NCBI GenBank assembly: GCA_026874595.1
Contig: CM049317.1
Location: forward strand, 34,551,401-34,615,400
Reading direction: 5' to 3'
Source: Sipunculus nudus
Lineage: Eukaryota > Annelida > Sipuncula > Golfingiida > Sipunculidae
Length of the DNA: 64,000 bases
Both the position numbers and the translations under genes were made by a program. Positions 58,469 through 64,000 of the stretch are shown here, piece by piece. The notes beneath the pieces were generated by a model. The model worked only from the letters and a program-made list of their open reading frames with translations. It was not told where the DNA came from and ran no database searches. How positions within the stretch are numbered: position 1 is the stretch's first letter; each line of letters starts with the position of its first letter.

Positions 58469-58804
58469 CAAGGATATGTGGATATACTGTTCGTGTTCTT
58501 TTCCTGTGACATCAAAATGTCTGGTACGACGTTCAAGTACTTCTGCCACTGGGCACAGATCTGTATCATCGAACTTGACGGCTGCTGTAACAATCATTTC
58601 CGTTTCGTCGGAGGTGGATGCCCCCCATCCCTCATCTCCTAGTAGTGGTTTAATTTCTCCATAGTCAGAGGTAGATCCTAATGCAAACTTTAGAGCACCA
58701 TTAAAATTTTCTGAATGTTCATTCAGAGAAATGAGAACAATTTGCCTTTGATCCATGACTTTCCTCTCTTGAATGCATCTTCCGAGGTCTCTCGCATTGA
58801 TATG
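58469..58804 (-). CDS. Gene B exon: cytoplasmic module copy 1, part R1
   Basis: The longest exon, 112 codons, acceptor TTGCTTATCCCCAG, donor TCCTTG|GTGAGC, phase 0-0. Its frame is fully open and continues no further than the donor plus a few codons. Notable segments are RQIVLISLNEHSENFNGALK, DEGWGASTSDETEMIVTAAV and KFDDTDLCPVAEVLERR. The last aligns with VNFYDTYSSKAFVERR in 53654-53923, and the beginning (LGRCIQERK) with IRQSVQQCG there. Acidic overall. Function unknown. Confidence 0.8.
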
Positions 58805-59449
58805 CTGGGGATAAGCAACATTTGAAAAAGGCTAATCATTTAGCAGCTCAACGATGCACATTGCATGATTAAGTATAGTCATGTTTCTTGTATATTAAAG
58901 AATAGTTGACAATTCAAATGAAAAGAAAAATATGTGGGATACTTACGGCCATTCTCAACAAAACATACATATTAATTTCTCAAAATCAAATAATTTCTGT
59001 ATGTATGAAATATAAGAGTTCAGAAAATAATGAAATCCATGCACATTCACGAAACCATATCTGAAGATTGAGCTTATGAACGAAAGACGTATTTCGGTTG
59101 GCTCAATTTTAGACAATTTTATTTTGTAAGCTAATGGATCCATCTGTTATACTACAACCGTAATTATCACAGGTTATGTCATATAGAGATACCCCTCTGA
59201 TAAAATTAAGACCCGTGTGTATATCAAATAAGAATAGAATAAGTATCAGATTTAAAAAAAAAACTTGAAAATTCAAACCCGGTGTTCCCCATGTACATGG
59301 TCAGACGCATATGCATAGGTCAGAGTTCATAACCTTCTATAGACCTATCTTCAGGTCATCACTATTACTGTAAAAAGAAGCAAAAATGTCACATCACTAG
59401 GATCCTCAGTTCCGAGACATTAAAACCAATTGCAGTGACAAATATATAC

Positions 59450-59596
59450 CTGGATAGGTAGGAAACGATTTCTTAAGCACCGCCAATGTTTGTCCGACGG
59501 AGACAAAGTGATCTGTATTGCCTTACTGTCGTAAGATCGAGGTAGGGAGAACACATGTCCACTTGAAAGGACTCTGCCGGTGCCTATGTTTGAATT
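59450..59596 (-). CDS. Gene B exon: cytoplasmic module copy 1, part Q1
   Basis: Forty-nine codons, acceptor CTATTTGACAG, donor ATCCAG|GTATAT, phase 0-0. It includes GTGRVLSSGHVFSLPRSYDS and KAIQITLSPSDKHW. It aligns with 56812-56976 (G-x-x-x-x-L-x-x-S-x-D-x-x-x-I-x-x-x-L, then a tryptophan). No known domain recognised; predicted beta-rich. Confidence 0.75.
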
Positions 59597-59963
59597 CTGT
59601 CAAATAGTTTTAAAAGGTATTATAATACATGAATTACTAAACAATAAGTAATCAAAAGTATTCATATGCATTGTACTGCGTGTTTTGATATGAGTTGTTT
59701 TGACACCGCAACACCTTATACAATAACGCTAGGTCCCTGCTGCTTCCCATTAGATTGTTTCATCAATTAGATCTACTGACACGTTGCATGTTAACCCTTA
59801 ATTATCTGGAATTAAAATCATCCGGGGTTATTACCCAAGTTTGTACTGTTGATGGATACCACACGTGTAAGAGGGTAAACCTGACGATATTCTACTAACC
59901 AGTTTTGAAATACATCAAATAATGAAAACATATTCTTACTGTGTGAAAGTGAACAGTTCTAAC

Positions 59964-60077
59964 CTGCAGTGGGCGATGATATGAGGTTTTAGCATCAAGA
60001 AGATGTACATTTAGCACCAAGGTCTGGCGGGGAGGGTTATAGTCTTGATGGGCAGTGTAGGTAACTACGGCACGCAC
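59964..60077 (-). CDS. Gene B exon: cytoplasmic module copy 1, part P1
   Basis: Thirty-eight codons, acceptor TTCCTTCAACAG, donor CTGCAG|GTTAGA, phase 0-0. Residues AVVTYTAHQDYNPPRQ then LVLNVHLLDAKTS alternate hydrophobic and polar residues in a beta-strand pattern. The exon aligns with 57604-57765: V-x-V-T...PR...V-x-L-x-D-A. The family is not recognised. The pattern is loosely reminiscent of beta-sandwich domains such as C2, but no diagnostic calcium-loop motif is visible. Confidence 0.75.
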
Positions 60078-60562
60078 CTGTTGAAGGAACAGAAAGTACA
60101 TTATTGAAGCACAATGAAAAAATATTCACCTTATTCTGCTAGAAACGTTGCCGTCACAAAGGTTCATTCATTTGCAACAAATAACATGGTCGTAGCCGAT
60201 ACTTAGCTGATTCAACTTGACTAATTAGGATATATCATCTTCTACAGCATAAACCAAACACAAAGGGATAACAAGAAACATTAGGTATAGGGCAAAGAAA
60301 GGAAGATCAAGCTGCTTAAATATTTATACTCTGTGCAGAACTCGATGCAAATCCTCTCAATTTCAAATACAATCGGCTTCAATTTTACGGCGAATCACTG
60401 AAATTCAAATTTGCTTTGTTCAGCAGTAGCGGTTACTTTGACAATAATGTATAACTAAAGATAAGAATCACACCTACTCGTTTCAAATTATAAATTTACA
60501 AAAAGCACAGCGTGAATGCATATTACATCGCGTAACATGTTCGCCAAGATGATAATTTTTAC
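60078..60562. other. Gene B intron between membrane exon and module copy 1
   Basis: AT-rich, no repeat or additional exon seen. The other short introns of gene B (58805-59449, 57766-58468, 56977-57603, 61591-62291, 62553-63009) likewise show nothing beyond a short (AT)n at 61622-61640. Confidence 0.5.
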
Positions 60563-60693
60563 CTGTAATTTTTGGAAGGTAAAATGGCGGCATTTGATAA
60601 GTATCATGAGAAGAACACATAATCCGATTAAGGCCACAATACAGCACAATGTCAAGATCAATGCCCACAGCGCCATGTTAAAAATATGAGATT
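60563..60693 (-). CDS. Gene B exon: transmembrane helix
   Basis: Acceptor GAAATGGAGC..ATTTCAG side (AG at 60695-60694), donor TTACAG|GTAAAA, phase 1 to phase 0. It encodes 43 residues with an uninterrupted hydrophobic stretch MALWALILTLCCIVALIGLC followed by VLLMILI, then KCRHFTFQKLQ. One helix of about 25 residues followed by basic residues fits a type I single-pass protein with the lectin domains outside and the following exons in the cytoplasm. Confidence 0.8.
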
Positions 60694-60973
60694 CTGAAAT
60701 GGAGCATACCACGGATCATGTAAGCGTGTGTTAAAATATTCAGCGTGGTACAACAATGCTACTTATATTACAATTGCTATTGTTGTTAAAAAAACGGATA
60801 AGTAATATTTAATATAATATTTGAAAATAGATGCGGGATCGAACGGTTTTAGATAAACATGCATTTATGTAATGTCTAATATCATCCGGCAACGAAAATG
60901 AGCATTACATTTATGTATACTATTCTTATTCTGAATATATATGTTGAATTAAAGTAAAAAAAAAAGCACTCAC

Positions 60974-61061
60974 CTCGTTTCTCAGGTTCTACAGTTTCTG
61001 GAGATATGGTGGTAGCAGCGGTCTCTGTAGATACACTTGTTGATTGATAGACTGGCTGGAG
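60974..61061 (-). CDS. Gene B exon: Thr/Ser-rich stalk
   Basis: Acceptor TTTTGGGTTCAG, donor CGAG|GTGAGT, from phase 0 to phase 1. It encodes about 29 residues, LQPVYQSTSVSTETAATTIS then PETVEPEKRG, rich in Thr, Ser and Pro and without hydrophobic structure. This is the composition of an O-glycosylated stalk between lectin domains and the membrane. It has no cysteines. The neighbouring exons before and after fit in phase. Confidence 0.8.
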
Positions 61062-61450
61062 CTGAACCCAAAACATATAAAACAATTACCTGTATTCGAT
61101 GATCATTAAATCCAATGACTTAGTCGATCATTTAAGGCCAGTAACTGACAGTACAATCAATAGAGCCTGTAAAATTTCGTTTATATTTACATTGATGCCA
61201 ATGAATATAATTGTACATGTCGCATTGTGATGAGATATAGGGTTACAGCCCTATTTAACACCATTTTAGTGGAAAGGAAACATCTTGATTTAAATAAGCT
61301 ACATCGTCGCATATAGCCACCTGTGTCATTTTTCTCAGAAAACAAAAAAAAAATGGTTTTGAAGACACCAGTTTTAATCTTACCAACGCATGAATAACGC
61401 ATGTCTCAAGTTCTTTGGGAAAACATTTCAAACAAAGACGTCATACTCAC

Positions 61451-61590
61451 ATCATTTAAACACGTAGAATGGTGTTTCGAGGTACAGAGGCTAGTTTTCC
61501 ACCCGTATAGATTTCCATCCTTTGTAAAAACTGCACACTTTTCTGAAAGCGTAGGTTGTCCAGGTAACCAGTAGGTCTGCTTGTTATTAC
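61451..61590 (-). CDS. Gene B exon: C-terminal half of C-type lectin domain 2
   Basis: Acceptor TTATTTCTAG, donor AATGAT|GTGAGT. It begins in phase 1 and ends in phase 0. The residues run NNKQTYWLPGQPTLSEKCAV, then GWKTSLCTSKHHSTCLND, matching the lectin W-x-x-G-Q-P turn and the last disulphide cysteines. At the calcium-binding positions the usual E-P-N or Q-P-D is Q-P-T, and the W-N-D triad is replaced by W-K-T. Calcium-dependent sugar binding is therefore doubtful and a protein ligand or a different sugar site is more likely. The last position of the domain has STC rather than the F-I-C of domain 1. Confidence 0.85.
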
Positions 61591-62291
61591 CTAGAAATAA
61601 AACGAGCTTCATCTTATTATACATATATATATATATATATCTTTATGTATAAACCATGGATAAATGACGAGTATTGATCATTATCAGTCCACTGGATTAA
61701 ACTTTACTCAGTGAATCATGAATTAGTTTCATGTTTCTTTAATTCATCGGGTACTCAAAATGTTATAACTATGTCTGCTAGTACTAGACTGCTTTAATAA
61801 TTATTTCATCAGTTGATTTTATTTTAAATGAGAAACTTAAAATACCAGTTAAACATCAAGTCACTAATTATTTTCTTTTAATCGGAAAAAATTAATAAAT
61901 CATAGTCATGCGTAAGGAGTGTTTAAGACACAGTGTTTTTCTAACTATATTTACGAGGGAAGTAACGAGTATATCATAGCGGCATCTGTTATACCCCATG
62001 GACTGACCATAGACGTATTCATGTGTCTTCTATAATCGGGAAAGACCTTTCCGAAACTTGATCCGCAATTTGGAGAGAAGTGAAATACTAATTAATGTTG
62101 TTTTATCCTGTAAACTGTAAAAACTCGATTCCATATTGGGATCATCTCTGAGATATTATGACCTAGGTTGCATAACAGGTGGATATGTGCGGCAGCTTTT
62201 GGGTTTAAGTCTGGGCAGACATCATAATGACACGTATACCCGATTGCTATAACCCCGCCCTCCCCTCCTGGGGCAAGGATAACCAGCTCAC

Positions 62292-62552
62292 CTACGAATC
62301 GCTCGCCTATCTTCCAGTCCTCCTCTCTTAGTCCCACCCAGTACACTCTGCACGGCCGCTTAGAATTCCAGAACTGGGCAGAAAACTGTTTTATAATATC
62401 ATGGGTGGGAAGCACCGCCAGGTCACCTGACCTGGATTTACATATGGCACGTGCAGCGTGCCAGTTATCTATCCCACAATGCACCTCCATACAAGACCTT
62501 CCGGTCTTGTAGCAGCTGTATCTGGAGTGATGGGAGGGACACTTCATACATT
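62292..62552 (-). CDS. Gene B exon: N-terminal half of C-type lectin domain 2
   Basis: Eighty-seven codons from acceptor TTTTACAG to donor GTAG|GTGAGC, phase 1-1. Lectin landmarks in order: an initial cysteine cluster (ECMKCPSHHSRYSCYKTG), NWHAARAICKSRSGDLAVLP (the W-x-x-A-x-x-x-C helix and L-A-x-L strand), and RVYWVGLREEDWKIGERF (the W-V-G-L core). The domain has two additional cysteine pairs near its start, typical of long-form lectin domains. An open frame continues past the donor into the intron, but the downstream exon restores the lectin fold only if the GTGAGC donor is used. Confidence 0.85.
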
Positions 62553-63009
62553 CTGTAAAATGGGAAAAAAAACTACAATTCATAACATTATTTTGAAAAA
62601 AAAATTACCAGAACCAACGAAAATGTTTATGGATTTTTTAAACGGTGCTAGATTTTTCAGGGCCGAAAAATCATGTAAGGATTCCTTGTAAATTTATTAA
62701 ATCAAGGAGCAAACTTTGAAAAACAGTACTCTTATAACAATTAGTACTTTATGAATCATAATCATCCAAATCTTACAATAATTCTACATAAGTAAAAATG
62801 TTATACGGCTTCCTTAAAAATGTTCTACAATCAATTAAACAGTCTAAATACGATGATGAATTTTTATAAATTGTGAATTTTGGTATCCTTACTCTACAGC
62901 ATGCATGTATAGTTGTCTTAGTTAAGACAGAAATTTAGGCCGTTATTATCGTTGTAAACAAAGTTTGGATAACAAGATCATGATTAAAACAAGATCATGA
63001 TAACTTGAC

Positions 63010-63129
63010 CTCTCTGACAAATGAATCCCAGGTGCTGCTCTGTACACTGTTGAGGTTCCAAGATCTGATCCCTGGGGTGGAGGTAAGCACAGACAGTCTG
63101 TGGTCCGTCGTCCTGAACAAGGCCTCTGG
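63010..63129 (-). CDS. Gene B exon (first in window): C-terminal half of C-type lectin domain 1
   Basis: Forty codons between acceptor CTTTGTTTCAG and donor GAGAG|GTCAAG, phase 1-1. The residues PQTVCAYLHPRDQILEPQQC and HLGFICQ match the end of a C-type lectin fold, where a cysteine-x-valine strand is followed by the terminal G-F-I-C. The exon aligns in position and start phase with the second-half exon of lectin domain 2 (61451-61590). The same frame can be read upstream from an ATG at 63178 with a signal-like hydrophobic stretch (LFLLSFV), but that stretch coincides with the polypyrimidine tract. A lectin domain lacking its first half is unlikely, so I prefer the spliced start. The donor is weaker than the others. 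Confidence 0.7.
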
Positions 63130-63505
63130 CTGAAACAAAGGACAGCAAGAAGAGATGTGCATACGAAACCAATGACACCGGCTTTTGTTGCTCAGGTGTT
63201 GAGATCGTGAGTTCAAATCCCAGCTAGGAGCCGTGAGATTTTCACGTTTAGCCCCAACCAAGTGTGAGAGCGATTTGCAGGCTGAAACGGAAAGGTTGTA
63301 ACACACAGCCGTGTATCACTCACAAACGAGTGCGGCTTTGGGAGGTTCTTCGGTGTTATGACCCAGTAATTGGGAGGATTATACCCCAGGACCAGTAGGT
63401 GCGGTACACACCGGACCTGGGTGACACTTGGACATAAAATAAAATGACAGGAAGCGAGTGTTACCGCCCCTTCAAGTAATCCCTAAAATCCAAAAATAGA
63501 ACTGT
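63130..63505 (+). mobile_element. SINE-like repeat with B-box motif in gene B 5' intron
   Basis: GAGTTCAAATCCCAGC at about 63210 resembles a tRNA B box. No convincing A box was found in the right place, so the head is truncated or diverged. The body contains ACCCAGTAATTGGGAGG and GGACCTGGGTGACACTTGG. It starts right before the first visible gene B exon, so an upstream exon must lie beyond it. Confidence 0.35.
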
Positions 63506-63507
63506 GT

Positions 63508-63509
<2 letters not shown>

Positions 63510-63547
<38 letters not shown>
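63510..63547. repeat. (AT)n microsatellite
   Basis: TA array of about 38 bases. Confidence 0.95.
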
Positions 63548-63549
<2 letters not shown>

Positions 63550-63599
63550 TTGGATATAAGAATGAGGTAAGTCAGAATTTAACTAGGTCCATAAGGAAA

Positions 63600-64000
63600 T
63601 GTTTATCAGCTTTTTTTCAAATTGTGGGTTCTATGATCAAATTTTGTCTACCCAAACTGGAGTTATCTCTCATAAACTAATTTGTGGATGGATGGGCTTT
63701 GTGACTTTGACCTTTGCGCTTGAGACCCCTAAATCAATCAGGTTCTTCCCCTACTGGCAGGTCAGCTATATGTGTTAGATGGAAGGTTTAGAATAAAACA
63801 TTTGGGTTTAAATGCATCCACAGTCTTTCTTAATAAAAGGTTCCTGTGACCTTAATCTTTGAAAATTAATTTGCTTTTGAGGTGGGCAATAAATCAGTAA
63901 AGTTTTAAATCGATATATCAAACCAAACCGGAGTTATCAGAATACAAATTTGACGGACAGACGGACGGAAAGGGTGATTACAATAGGGCATCCGCTTGTT
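63600..64000 (+). repeat. Partial copy of the 141-bp satellite plus GACGGACAGACGG tract
   Basis: GTGACTTTGACCTTTGCGC (63699), CTTCCCCTACTGGCAGG, TGCATCCACAGTCTTTC and TGTGACCTTAATCTTTG (63845) correspond to the satellite at 47.7-48.6 kb. At the right edge TTGACGGACAGACGGACGGA matches the tract at 36433. No exon of gene B is visible here. Confidence 0.65.

Larger units (their letters stand above)
53125..63129 (-). other. Gene B: C-type lectin receptor with long duplicated cytoplasmic region, 5' end outside window
   Basis: Twelve minus-strand exons join in one frame of 2021 bases (672 residues plus stop). Every junction agrees in phase: phase 1 through the first lectin exons, phase 0 after the second lectin domain, phase 1 into the membrane exon, and phase 0 for all cytoplasmic junctions. 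Order: end of lectin domain 1, complete lectin domain 2, Thr/Ser-rich stalk, one membrane helix, then about 400 residues of cytoplasmic sequence. The cytoplasmic part consists of two copies of a three-exon module and a short tail ending Thr-His-Val. C-type lectin domains bind glycans or proteins outside the cell. I do not recognise the cytoplasmic module or the full architecture. The signal peptide and the start of lectin domain 1 must lie beyond base 64000. Confidence 0.8.

Overview
This is a gene-sparse, AT-rich and very repeat-rich window of a eukaryotic (metazoan) genome. Its coding content is small exons with GT/AG splice sites and consistent reading phases, encoding extracellular modules typical of animals: thrombospondin type 1 repeats, C-type lectin domains and a Ser/Thr-rich stalk before a membrane helix. 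The repeat landscape is long pure (AT)n arrays, poly-G/poly-C tracts, satellites built on TGACCTTTGACCT motifs, tRNA-derived SINEs and several short inverted-repeat elements. Together these suggest a marine invertebrate, probably a lophotrochozoan such as a mollusc. That placement is inference; nothing here identifies the species.

Gene A (minus strand, 17520 down to at least 935) is a secreted or membrane-anchored thrombospondin type 1 repeat protein. A signal-peptide exon (17394-17520) is followed by four exons (16466-16618, 8341-8499, 4352-4510, 935-1096). Each encodes exactly one TSP1 module, and all introns are phase 1. The gene probably continues beyond the left edge. Its introns hold a 5'-truncated non-LTR retrotransposon (5173-6314), a large 38-bp minisatellite field (about 10.8-14.6 kb) with a Harbinger-like MITE inserted in it, and several (AT)n arrays.

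The interval 17.6-53.0 kb has no gene I can support. It is a patchwork of microsatellites, SINEs, MITE-like inverted repeats and several copies of one long element family bounded by a palindrome (GACCCATGGGTC) and the terminus CAGCTGAGCTAAA. It also contains tandem arrays with periods of about 300, 278, 141 and 83 bp.

Gene B (minus strand, from beyond the right edge through 63129 down to 53125) is the most interesting feature. Twelve exons join in frame for 672 residues plus a stop. They encode the end of one C-type lectin domain, a second complete C-type lectin domain, a Thr/Ser-rich stalk, one transmembrane helix, and a long cytoplasmic region of about 400 residues that I do not recognise. 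That region appears to be a tandem duplication of a three-exon module. A short final exon ends in Thr-His-Val, a class I PDZ-ligand-like terminus. I infer a cell-surface lectin-like receptor with an unusual signalling or scaffolding tail.

All gene models were read by eye from open frames, splice sites and phase agreement. None has been checked against transcripts or databases.
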